NCBI GenBank assembly: GCA_027046105.1
Contig: JALTZQ010000015.1
Location: 1-6,376 of the forward strand
Origin: Pyrodictiaceae archaeon
GTDB lineage: Archaea; Thermoproteota; Thermoprotei_A; Sulfolobales; Pyrodictiaceae
Length of the DNA stretch: 6,376 nt
Direction: 5' to 3'
Below, piece by piece: positions 1 through 5,816 of the stretch. Under the pieces are notes generated by a model that made no database searches, was not told the DNA's origin, and saw only the letters and a program-made list of their open reading frames with translations. The position numbers and the translations under genes are program-made. Positions within the stretch are counted from its first letter, which is position 1. Each line of letters opens with the position of its first letter.

Positions 1-625
1 GTATTAGATAGAATACCAGCAAGAGACTAGTCAGCAGCCTGTGCTCTAAGGACTCAAAAACAAGTATTATGTAAGCTACTGGTACGAAAATCCATAGTAA
101 AGGCTCCATGAAACCTACGAGAACCAGTACCGTCATAATGATAGCAGCTAATACCCTCCTTGACAAGAAAAGGTAGGCAGTTGATAGAGCCACGAATACT
201 AAGCCAAGCCACCGATAAACACCATTATATGTTAAAATTATGGTTGGCCTACCAGGTATAACAAAGAGCTGTAATCCAGTAGCTGAAAGGATAAATGATC
301 CAACGAGACCAGCCAATAACATGCTAACAGTGATAGTACTGGTCCATTCCACTCTAACTAAGCCACTAATTAGCGGCGTCTTAAGTTTGAAGCGCATAGT
401 AGTCTTCGGCCTTGATACTCTTGTACCTATATCTTCATCAAAATACGCAGATACTATCAAGAGTATAACGCTGGCGACAAGACTATAGTAAGCATACTCG
501 GCAAGAACGTTAGCAATACTCTCTTCACCCAAAGCAAGATAGGTAGCAGCAATAACAAGCAAGACGATAAATGCTAGTACAAGCCCCTTGCCAGCAACCT
601 CAATAATATCCCCAATACTCTTCAT
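1..625 (-). CDS. Multispanning membrane protein of unknown function, 3' end cut off by the window
   Basis: The reverse strand is open without a stop from an ATG at 625 to the left edge, giving 208 residues of an unfinished protein. About five to six hydrophobic segments are visible: roughly residues 14-32, 45-62, 97-123, 139-154, 158-190 and 197-208. The first two are separated by a short acidic loop, and a basic loop of about 30 residues (DEDIGTRVSRPK onward, with many K/R) follows the second, suggesting that loop is cytoplasmic. A purine-rich GGGGAGAG (634-641) lies 8 bases before the ATG and supports this start. It follows the surface-protein gene by 77 bases on the same strand, so it may be the third gene of that envelope operon, although a T-run lies between. 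I do not recognise the family and no catalytic motif is visible. The open frame, hydrophobic pattern and Shine-Dalgarno-like site make it a real gene; its role is unknown. Confidence 0.75.
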   Translation of the reverse strand, partial: MKSIGDIIEVAGKGLVLAFIVLLVIAATYLALGEESIANVLAEYAYYSLVASVILLIVSAYFDEDIGTRVSRPKTTMRFKLKTPLISGLVRVEWTSTITVSMLLAGLVGSFILSATGLQLFVIPGRPTIILTYNGVYRWLGLVFVALSTAYLFLSRRVLAAIIMTVLVLVGFMEPLLWIFVPVAYIILVFESLEHRLLTSLLLVFYLI

Positions 626-633
626 AGACTATT

Positions 634-641
634 CTCTCCCC
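634..641 (-). promoter_or_regulatory. Ribosome binding site of the membrane protein gene
   Basis: The reverse strand reads GGGGAGAG, 8 bases before the ATG at 625. It is an imperfect match to the archaeal anti-Shine-Dalgarno sequence but fixes the start, as no other in-frame start has one. Confidence 0.4.
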
Positions 642-674
642 TTACCCAGCAAGGCTCCCTAGAACTAATGTTGA

Positions 675-686
675 GGGGAAAAAGGC
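675..686 (-). terminator. Possible T-run terminator after the surface protein gene
   Basis: On the reverse strand GCCTTTTTCCCC lies about 20 bases past the TAA of the large surface protein. Archaeal polymerases stop on short T runs without needing a hairpin. Five T residues is weak, so partial termination or read-through into the membrane protein gene are both possible. Confidence 0.3.
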
Positions 687-702
687 ATAGAACGGGGGCT
701 GG

Positions 703-2376
703 TTACCCTCTTCTACCATACTTTATAGTAATGACTATTGCTGCAACAACAGCTATTACTGCTATGACAATAGCTACATACGACCACCATGGAGGCACGG
801 GTTTTGTCAGGGTTACCGTTGTCGGAGTAGTCACTGTAGTTACATGAGTGGCTGTCACTGTTGCTGTGGTAGTCCTAATCTCCGTTACAGGAACCCTTGT
901 CACTGCGGTAATTGTTTTTGTTCGCTCGATGGGCACTGTGGTAGTCTCTACCCTCTCAACAGTCTCAGTAACCGTTATAGGGGGTTGTGTGACGGTTACT
1001 GTAGCGGTAACGGTTTCTTTCTCCACTCTAGTCTCCACTTTAGTAGCCGTAGTTGTTACCACTTCCGTTTCCGTAACAGTTGTGGTTTGCACAACGGTCT
1101 CGGTAACTGTTACAGTCTGAGTAAGAGTAACAGGGGTTACAACCCTATAGGCTATAGCAGCAAATATAGTGAAGTGCGTAGTAGTACCAATGACTCTGCC
1201 TCGCAACGGGTCAACTAGTATAGTGGGTAGTGTAGCCCACACACCACGCTCCTCGTCATAATAAGCTAACCTAACAGTATACCCCGGCATTACCTTACCT
1301 GGATCATACGGTAAAGTAATCGTTATGGGTTTGTCAAAGACAACTGGGCCTATATCAGCACGTATATTATAGGCTGGACCAACAACCTCGCCAGCCTCGG
1401 CTTTAGGAGGCTCTTTTAAAGCCTCAATAACGATTACTCTAGGTTTAACTGGGTTACCTTGTGGATCAGTTACCCTAGTACCACTTGGTATCAATACTTC
1501 AACTTTCTCCTCTGGCACTATGATCTTTACGGGGTTAACTATAACACCTTCCTCAGTAACATACTCTCCGATATCAGCCACGTATACTGCTCTAGCCTCG
1601 GGGGGCATGGGCGCCGTAATTGTAGGGGTAATTGTTGCTGGGGTTGGTGTAGGTGTTGGTGGTGGCGGTGGTGGGGGAGCAGGGATTGGCAAAGCCTTGA
1701 CAATAACTGTTATAGAGACGCTATCGTCTACAATCCCGTATTTCGTGTTCCATGCGGTGATGCTGTAAGTGTACGTACCTGGTGTACTTGGGGCATCGAA
1801 GCTAATCGCGAGAGTACTCTCTTGCCCATACCCTAATGTGGTAGGGCCAATAGACTTAACGATAGTCTCAGCGCCTAGGCGGACCTGGAGTACAACACTA
1901 CCCCGTGCACCAGTATTGCTCACCTTAACGTTAAGCGTGATGTCTTCTCCAGGATAAACCTCAATACTCGTGGGCTCCACTACTAGTATGTCGAATGTAG
2001 GCCTCTTCACTAGGAACTTGAAGGGTATGGGATTAGAGCCTTCCACTGCAATAAATACCGTGTAGTATCCGTCAGGAGCAGTAGTACCTGGTAGACGGAA
2101 GGAGGTCTCGAACGGTGTTGTAGAAGCACTATCCTCGTGAATCCATACAAGTTCTCCTTCAGGCGAGTAAACCTCAATAGCTAGCTTGGTAGGGGGTGTA
2201 AACCCGTAGATACTCATGGCTACGACATCGTCTCTATCATAAATGCTCTTATCAAAGTCCACTACAATACTCTGTGCATAGACTCCAGCAACACCAGCTA
2301 CTATAGGTAGGACAATCACAGCTAAAAGTACAAGGAGTGCAAGCCTTGTAATCAACACACTTCTATCCACGAGCAA
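703..2376 (-). CDS. Secreted, membrane-anchored multidomain surface protein with Thr/Val-rich stalk (S-layer stalk-like)
   Basis: From the TTG at 2376 the product is 557 residues. Order: signal peptide (residues 1-34, hydrophobic core LALLVLLAVIVLPIV, likely cut after VYA); a beta-sandwich (about 36-125) of the kind that opens extracellular macroglobulin/Ig-like proteins; a second beta-sandwich (126-227) with the VSNTGARG motif of CARDB-like domains; a Pro/Thr hinge (228-260, seven prolines in a row then PTPTP); a third domain (261-409) whose VFDKPITITLPY and THFTIFAA segments resemble ZU5-like modules of surface proteins; a stalk of TVTVTET/TTTVTET repeats (414-527), probably heavily O-glycosylated; a membrane segment (about 532-552) after a WW pair; and a short basic tail, KYGRRG. 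This layout matches anchored S-layer stalk proteins such as SlaB in design, not by demonstrated homology. The start may instead be the GTG at 2385 (560 residues), but GGTGAT at 2381-2386 is well placed as ribosome binding site for the TTG. It follows the small exoprotein gene by about 15 bases. Confidence 0.85.
   Translation of the reverse strand: MLVDRSVLITRLALLVLLAVIVLPIVAGVAGVYAQSIVVDFDKSIYDRDDVVAMSIYGFTPPTKLAIEVYSPEGELVWIHEDSASTTPFETSFRLPGTTAPDGYYTVFIAVEGSNPIPFKFLVKRPTFDILVVEPTSIEVYPGEDITLNVKVSNTGARGSVVLQVRLGAETIVKSIGPTTLGYGQESTLAISFDAPSTPGTYTYSITAWNTKYGIVDDSVSITVIVKALPIPAPPPPPPPTPTPTPATITPTITAPMPPEARAVYVADIGEYVTEEGVIVNPVKIIVPEEKVEVLIPSGTRVTDPQGNPVKPRVIVIEALKEPPKAEAGEVVGPAYNIRADIGPVVFDKPITITLPYDPGKVMPGYTVRLAYYDEERGVWATLPTILVDPLRGRVIGTTTHFTIFAAIAYRVVTPVTLTQTVTVTETVVQTTTVTETEVVTTTATKVETRVEKETVTATVTVTQPPITVTETVERVETTTVPIERTKTITAVTRVPVTEIRTTTATVTATHVTTVTTPTTVTLTKPVPPWWSYVAIVIAVIAVVAAIVITIKYGRRG
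796..1137 (-). repeat. Thr/Val-rich degenerate repeat encoding the stalk of the surface protein
   Basis: About 114 codons encode irregular Thr-Val-Thr-(Glu/Lys) units, residues 414-527 of the surface protein. The DNA is correspondingly repetitive (GTNACNGT-like steps) and creates long open frames on the opposite strand that are by-products. The units are not exact copies, so this is old protein-level repetition and not a recent tandem duplication. Confidence 0.75.
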
Positions 2377-2380
2377 TCCT

Positions 2381-2386
2381 ATCACC
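2381..2386 (-). promoter_or_regulatory. Shine-Dalgarno GGTGAT that decides the surface protein start
   Basis: The reverse strand reads GGTGAT AGGA TTG. The GTG inside this site (2385) is the longest possible start but has no site of its own. The TTG at 2376, four bases after the motif, is at normal spacing. The site lies just past the TAG (2392-2394) of the upstream gene, as expected for coupled translation. Confidence 0.45.
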
Positions 2387-2391
2387 TATGA

Positions 2392-2886
2392 CTATGTAGG
2401 TAACGTACATGTTTCAAGGACGGGATCTGCAAGGGGGAACCATGATTCGTTGGCAGTGTAGAGTTCAGCCAGTAACTTGTTCCAGAACAAGACTTTAACC
2501 CTATACGTGCCCGGCCTATCTATTGTGAAGTTGAAACTAGCAGAGTTCATGGTCCCATAGGCTTCAAGTACTTCCCTGTCAACCCCCACTAGCTTAGGTG
2601 CACCAGGATCACTATAATCTTCAATAGCTACTATCACAGTCACTGGTACAACACTCACGTAGTCATAGGTGTAAGCATAGTAGTAGTATGTGGGTCCTGG
2701 AAGAATGACGTTGACAAGAATCGTATTATCACTACATGTTATGTTAACTGTAGGCGAGAAAGCTGATCCACCATTAACAGCGGAGACCAGTATAACAGTT
2801 GCCGCTACAACTATGGCAGCAACAAGAACTAGGTACTTAGCCCCACTGGCCTGCTGTATCAATGAAGCAGCCATGGATTGCACCAT
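2392..2886 (-). CDS. Small signal-anchored extracellular beta-sandwich protein, unknown family
   Basis: From the ATG at 2886 the protein is 164 residues. A single hydrophobic segment (about residues 18-37, YLVLVAAIVVAATVILVSAV) follows a short N-terminus and serves as signal or membrane anchor; the rest is predicted outside the cell. The exodomain shows alternating beta pattern, a Tyr-rich run (67-76, YYYYAYTYDY), a late DRPGTYRVKVLFW strand typical of Ig-like sandwiches, three N-glycosylation sequons (NIT at 48, NFT at 119, NES at 146) and only two cysteines (51 and 160) near the ends of the domain, which could form a closing disulfide. An upstream TTG at 2925 would give 177 residues, but it sits about 7 bases from the TATA box and so would not be in the RNA. 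It is the first gene of the operon with the large surface protein, so a partner or accessory role at the cell surface is likely. Family not recognised. Confidence 0.75.
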   Translation of the reverse strand: MVQSMAASLIQQASGAKYLVLVAAIVVAATVILVSAVNGGSAFSPTVNITCSDNTILVNVILPGPTYYYYAYTYDYVSVVPVTVIVAIEDYSDPGAPKLVGVDREVLEAYGTMNSASFNFTIDRPGTYRVKVLFWNKLLAELYTANESWFPLADPVLETCTLPT

Positions 2887-2927
2887 GTAGTTCCTGAGCC
2901 CTATCTCTTTGAAGGAGGTTAGCAAAG

Positions 2928-2938
2928 AATAAAAAGCT
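2928..2938 (-). promoter_or_regulatory. Archaeal TATA box of the surface protein operon
   Basis: The reverse strand reads AAGCTTTTTATT, a strong crenarchaeal TATA box with an A/G-bearing flank upstream. With the usual 24-27 base spacing, transcription would start near 2906, about 20 bases before the ATG at 2886. It lies about 40 bases past the stop of the Pcc1-like gene. Confidence 0.55.
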
Positions 2939-2976
2939 TAACCCAGAAAACCCAACACACAATGCAACAGAATTGA

Positions 2977-3238
2977 TTAGAGCAACATTTGCTTCATGGT
3001 GCCCGGCTTAGACAGTATAAACCTTAATTCTAGCTCCAAAGAATCAGCAATACCCGCTTCAAATCCGTTACTAGTAGCCCTTGACTTGACGGCTATCGAC
3101 TTCACATCAGTGAGCACTGTAGTTACGCTCAGTGTCCAAGGGAGGCTCAAGAAGATGGGTAGGCTCCACATCCATATAGGCTAGAGCAAGCAGATTTGCC
3201 TCATTCTCATCAGAGAAGACATGCAACAATACTTCCAT
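2977..3238 (-). pseudogene. Pcc1-like (KEOPS subunit family) gene split by a one-base frameshift
   Basis: Two overlapping reverse-strand frames together give one small protein. The first, from the ATG at 3238, encodes MEVLLHVFSDENEANLLALA and runs through DVEPTHLLEPP before a TGA at about 3110. The second encodes WTLSVTTVL, SIAVKSRATS and GFEAGIADSLELELRFIL, ending in TAA at 2977-2979. Joined at the CCTCCCTTGG stretch (about 3139) by skipping one base, they make about 86 residues with order strand-helix-strand-strand-helix. That length, topology, the SDENEA start of helix 1 and the EAGIADSLELEL helix 2 fit Pcc1, the dimerising subunit of the KEOPS tRNA-modification (t6A) complex, or its paralogue. 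An alternative in-frame ATG is at 3250, but the TATA box favours 3238. The break may be real decay, a sequencing error or a +1 recoding site. Family assignment is by pattern only. Confidence 0.5.
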
Positions 3239-3256
3239 TTCGTGTACCATGGCTCC

Positions 3257-3385
3257 CTAGACAAGATATATAACAACAGTTACATGTGGCGATATAGCAG
3301 TATATGCCTGGATCGGGAAAGAGCTCTTTCTACTCCCTAGATGGATGGACAAGCTAAAGAGCTTATCGAGCAGCACTGTGAGCAT
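3257..3385 (-). other. Doubtful 42-codon open frame in the gap between the Pcc1-like gene and the ATPase
   Basis: The 3251-3533 gap holds no confident gene. The best candidate is this ATG-to-TAG frame on the reverse strand (MLTVLLDKLFSLSIHLGSRK then a beta-like VTVVIYLV tail), ending 6 bases before the alternative ATG (3250) of the Pcc1-like gene. Further upstream the same frame reads WYHRSLELHEAIYSLP but is cut by two stops. Against it: the TATA box of the next gene lies inside its last codons and it matches no family I know. It may be a remnant or chance. Confidence 0.15.
3266..3273 (-). promoter_or_regulatory. TATA box of the Pcc1-like gene
   Basis: The reverse strand reads TTATATAT. RNA would start near 3243, about 5 bases before the ATG at 3238, giving an essentially leaderless message, which is common for first genes in Crenarchaeota. 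A good promoter in front of a split frame is a reason to doubt simple decay. Confidence 0.5.
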
Positions 3386-3533
3386 AACACCCTAATCCTC
3401 CACTGTCTCCTTATTAGGTGCTTGTGGCACACTAGATGTTGAAGCTCATGGAAGACTGTATATTGCCTCATGCAGCTCTAGGCTTCTATGGTACCACTCA
3501 CGGTTGTTAAGTGTTTACACCGTAGTAATCGCG

Positions 3534-4568
3534 TTATTTGGATTCTTGTATCTTGTGTAGTGTCCTTTTTACTGCTTCTCGGTGTAGTGGTGTTTGCCAA
3601 GCATAGTATCTCCCTATGCCGAGGGATAGATCCTTCTCTGGAGGCGGAGTATCAAACCAACCATACTCATCCCTCTCCCAGATCTCAATTATCATGTTGA
3701 GCTCAACGAGTTTTTTCTCAAGACTCTGGGCCTCGGGCTCGCTAATCCTCTCAAAGAAGGTGTCGGGGTCATTCACTGCTTCTTCGAGTATCTTAGCCTT
3801 CTTATCGTCTAGTGAAGCAATGAGTTTCCTTAGCCCTCTACTCCTCACGATTTCATTTATGATAGGCTCTGGGCTCCAGTCCACCTCATAGAGTCTCCCC
3901 AGGTATCTTGGGTTCCCCCCTACAAGCATCCAGACATACTCAAACCCTGGCTTGGAGCCCGGTATAGCGTTATAGAGCTCCCTAAAACCCTCCCTACTCA
4001 TGTTCCATAGTATGTGTAGTGTAGCCCAACTATGCCTCCCTACACTTTCCCTCGACAAGCCCTCACTACTAGTCACTAATACAGCGATCTTCTCGTAATC
4101 CCCAGGAGGGTGCTCAATCATGTTAAGTAGTGTCTTCACGTACCTCTCAGCCTTATCAACACCTATAGCTTGGAACAAGTCGTCCACGAGGATGGCTATC
4201 CTAGGCCTCCTAAGCCTCCTCATCACCAAGCTCGCCACGTTCAAGGCCACATCGACTATCCTAGAGTAGGGCTCCGGGAACAGCCTAAACGCCTCCCTAA
4301 CAATGTCTCTTATCGTAGGCGTGTAGACTAGAGCCTCACTCTTACTCCCCGCCAAGGGATCCACATAGACAACACTGTAGCCATGTTCCTCGAGGATCTC
4401 CTTCGCCTGCCTAAGCAATGCCGTCTTACCACAACCCTCAGGGCCGTAAACCACATAGACCGGGTAGGTGCCTCTCTCGGCAATCTCGTTTATCTGTGCA
4501 ATAGCCCTACCCCTATCAACAAACTCAACCTCAACCCCCCTCGCAAACCGAAGCCTAACCCTACCCAT
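3534..4568 (-). CDS. Archaeal ATPase family (COG1672/PF01637-like) P-loop NTPase
   Basis: The 344-residue soluble protein has a short N-terminal strand (RFARGVEVEFVDRGRAI, the usual lead-in where the ATPase names its first helix), a Walker A loop GPEGCGKT (residues 42-49), a Walker B strand RIAILVDD (123-130) ending in two acidic residues, a sensor-1 strand IAVLVTSSEG (161-170) and the family's GGNPRYLG motif (217-224), which marks the helical lid. The C-terminal 110 residues form a winged-helix-like part ending TPLHREAVKR. These are the marks of the archaeal ATPase family within STAND/MNS-type NTPases, of normal length for it. Members are numerous in hyperthermophilic archaea, often stand-alone and linked to mobile or defence-related regions; their substrates are mostly unknown. 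No partner gene is in the same transcript here. It starts at an ATG with no strong ribosome site. I see no broken motif, so it should bind and hydrolyse ATP. Confidence 0.9.
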   Translation of the reverse strand: MGRVRLRFARGVEVEFVDRGRAIAQINEIAERGTYPVYVVYGPEGCGKTALLRQAKEILEEHGYSVVYVDPLAGSKSEALVYTPTIRDIVREAFRLFPEPYSRIVDVALNVASLVMRRLRRPRIAILVDDLFQAIGVDKAERYVKTLLNMIEHPPGDYEKIAVLVTSSEGLSRESVGRHSWATLHILWNMSREGFRELYNAIPGSKPGFEYVWMLVGGNPRYLGRLYEVDWSPEPIINEIVRSRGLRKLIASLDDKKAKILEEAVNDPDTFFERISEPEAQSLEKKLVELNMIIEIWERDEYGWFDTPPPEKDLSLGIGRYYAWQTPLHREAVKRTLHKIQESK

Positions 4569-4610
4569 AACAAACTACCCTAAACCCCAAATCCAGCACA
4601 CCATAGAACA

Positions 4611-4620
4611 CCCTATAACA
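4611..4620 (-). promoter_or_regulatory. Possible TATA box of the ATPase gene
   Basis: The reverse strand reads TGTTATAGGG about 45 bases before the ATG at 4568. RNA would start near 4590, leaving a leader of about 20 bases. The match is partial and the region is otherwise C-rich on the plus strand. Confidence 0.3.
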
Positions 4621-4957
4621 TTCCCGCCGAGACAAAAGCCGGATCCTACCTTCAGGACACGGCACGCCTTGCACTGCTTGCAATAGTATCTTTCGTAAAG
4701 AAAGAGGTCTTCCTGGAAACAGGTAGGTCGAAATGATAGAGGGTGCCGCGATGGGCTCAGCAGTCCTCTACTCTAGCAGTACCCTGAGTAAGGGGTTTAG
4801 GCAGATGAAGGCCCAGTGTTAGATGACTAACTACAAGCTCCTAGAGACCCCCTTCCTCCTACAAGCCACGGAAGCTATTCTCCACTGGTCTCTGAACCCC
4901 CAACCCCTCATCCAGGACCATATCCTCTCAACCAGCTATCTCTATAGCTTCCCGGGG
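4620..4957 (+). pseudogene. Possible decayed gene in the gap before vapB
   Basis: The 4569-5093 gap has no intact gene. Two plus-strand frames look like coding DNA: one reads AGSYLQDTARLALLAIVSFV and runs to LETGRSK before a TGA at about 4734; the next, shifted frame starts there with MIEGAAMGSAVLYSSSTLSK, has one amber stop (4819-4821), then reads TPFLLQATEAILHWSLNPQP and ends in TAA at 4957. Joined, they give about 110 residues of mostly helical protein. The helix pattern and the late LLQATEAILHW segment recall HEPN/PaREP1-type small proteins of Crenarchaeota, but this is a loose resemblance. The opposite strand also carries coding-like stretches with four stops, so even the strand is uncertain. 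Confidence 0.25.
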
Positions 4958-4983
4958 TAAGCGTCTTCATCCTGACTGACTCT

Positions 4984-5017
4984 TCCCGGGCCAGGTAGGG
5001 ACTAGCCGGCCCCGGGA
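4984..5017. repeat. Inverted repeat next to the vapBC TATA box
   Basis: TCCCGGGCC (4984-4992) pairs with GGCCCCGGGA (5008-5017) in a nine-pair stem with one bulged C around a 15-base loop. Its right arm ends two bases before the TATA box. CCCGGG occurs here twice and once more at 4951-4956, inside a direct repeat CTTCCCGGG (4948-4956, 4982-4990). VapB-type antitoxins bind palindromes at their own promoters, so an operator is a fair inference. A terminator for transcripts arriving from the left (stem followed by TATTTTTA) is the alternative. Confidence 0.45.
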
Positions 5018-5018
5018 G

Positions 5019-5026
5019 TATTTTTA
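5019..5026 (+). promoter_or_regulatory. TATA box of the vapBC operon
   Basis: TATTTTTA preceded by GGGAG. RNA would start near 5047, followed by a ribosome-site-like GGGGTGGT at 5056-5063. Both fit translation starting at or before the vapB ATG at 5094. Confidence 0.5.
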
Positions 5027-5093
5027 CCGCCTTAGACAATGTACCCTTTCTCTACGGGGTGGTTGCATCCTGGGCTTAGTTGCCAGAACCCGT

Positions 5094-5324
5094 ATGGGCA
5101 AGAAGAACATGCTCTACATACCCAAGAACATAGCCGAGGCCGTTGGCTTGAGGGAAGGTGTGGCTGTAAAGCTGAAAGTAGAGGACAACAGGATCATCGT
5201 GGAGGTTGTGCCTGACCCCTTCGAACTAGCACTAAGAGGCCCCAAGTTCGCCAAGATAAGCTTTGAGGAGTTCGAGAGAGAGTCCGAGGAGATCCAGGAT
5301 GAGGTACTCGAGGGAAAGGATTAG
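5094..5324 (+). CDS. vapB: VapB-type antitoxin, AbrB/SpoVT fold
   Basis: From the ATG the protein has 76 residues. Residues 2-38 are a swapped-hairpin AbrB DNA-binding domain: GKKNMLYIPKNIAEAVGLREG is the classic strand-PK-helix-LREG pattern, followed by VKLKVEDNRIIVEVV. The C-terminal tail (DPFELALRGPKFAKISFEEF, then an acidic ESEEIQDE stretch) is the toxin-wrapping part seen in archaeal VapB proteins paired with PIN toxins. It should neutralise VapC and repress its own promoter. The frame stays open upstream through LGLVARTR, which would supply the first strand the AbrB fold normally has; only a CTG (5070) offers a start there, 6 bases after GGGGTGGT (5056-5063). So the true N-terminus may be eight residues longer. 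Its last codons overlap vapC by 26 bases, which ties the two translations together. Confidence 0.85.
   Translation: MGKKNMLYIPKNIAEAVGLREGVAVKLKVEDNRIIVEVVPDPFELALRGPKFAKISFEEFERESEEIQDEVLEGKD
5288..5295 (+). promoter_or_regulatory. Ribosome binding site of vapC inside vapB
   Basis: GGAGATCC, three bases before the ATG at 5299, closely follows the archaeal GGAGGTGATCC consensus. It is the reason for choosing 5299 over the upstream in-frame ATG at 5263, which would add 12 Arg/Ser-rich residues not typical of PIN proteins. Confidence 0.5.
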
Positions 5325-5760
5325 GATACTACTAGACACGACATACCTACTACCGATAGTAGGAGTTGACGTGGAGGGGATAGAGGAGGCACTAAGAGTG
5401 CTAGAAAAGCTGTATAGGCTAGGGAAAGCCGAGATCTACTATACACCATTCAACATACTAGAGATTATAGGCAAGCTCTCGAAAACAAGCTATGATAGTA
5501 GGAGAGTGAAACTCGGGCTAACATCCATTAGAGAATCATTTAGGGTAACCCATCCCACGATAGCAGGATACCTAAAAGCACTAGAACTACGCAAGAAGGG
5601 CTTCAAAGACCTCATAGACCTCCTCCTCTACACAACAGCAAAAACACGAGGACTAAGCCTCTTAACAAGAGACACAGAGCTCATAAACTTCCTAGAAGAA
5701 GCAGGAGAAGACACAACCAACATAATCCCCGAAGACCAGTTCATCAAGAAATACGGTTAA
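5299..5760 (+). CDS. vapC: VapC-type toxin, PIN-domain ribonuclease
   Basis: The 153-residue protein is a single PIN domain of usual size. The four conserved acidic sites that hold Mg2+/Mn2+ are present: D13 in ILLDTTYLLP, E55 in FNILEIIG, D104 and D107 in FKDLIDLLLYTTA, and D125 in LLTRDTEL. A complete set means it should be an active RNase; VapC toxins cut tRNA or rRNA and stop translation when not bound by VapB. The start is chosen by a GGAGATCC ribosome site; it begins 26 bases before the end of vapB, so the antitoxin is made first. The second half is A-rich at third codon positions compared with the first half, a mild composition shift. It ends 57 bases from the stop of the decayed gene on the other strand. 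The pair is of the type that spreads between hyperthermophilic archaea. Confidence 0.9.
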   Translation: MRYSRERIRILLDTTYLLPIVGVDVEGIEEALRVLEKLYRLGKAEIYYTPFNILEIIGKLSKTSYDSRRVKLGLTSIRESFRVTHPTIAGYLKALELRKKGFKDLIDLLLYTTAKTRGLSLLTRDTELINFLEEAGEDTTNIIPEDQFIKKYG

Positions 5761-5816
5761 CCAAGAAGCCCACACCCCCACTACACCCCACAAGAGCTCG
5801 GAGACAAACCTTCCCC

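Noticed and set aside
240..488. Plus-strand 82-codon frame at the left end
   Set aside because: It is antisense to the open-ended membrane protein frame, which has a ribosome-like site and clear membrane segments.
844..1218. Long plus-strand open frames over the Thr/Val stalk (also 848-1120 and 1459-1957)
   Set aside because: They are antisense to a well-supported gene and arise from its repetitive Thr/Val/Pro codons; products are Cys/Gly- or Val/Thr-biased with no domain.
3052..3074. TTCAAATCC resembling a tRNA T-loop
   Set aside because: The flanks do not pair into a T-stem and no acceptor, D or anticodon arms are found.
2996..3184. Plus-strand 62-codon frame
   Set aside because: It is antisense to the Pcc1-like second half, which has the better fold pattern and a promoter.
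3304..3354. Plus-strand MPGSGKSSF, resembling a Walker A loop
   Set aside because: The frame is only 16 codons long, has a stop just upstream, and no kinase-like sequence follows in any frame. Probably chance.
5263..5298. Upstream ATG for vapC adding 12 residues
   Set aside because: It would lie deep in vapB, adds an Arg/Ser-rich tail unlike PIN proteins, and lacks the strong ribosome site found before 5299.
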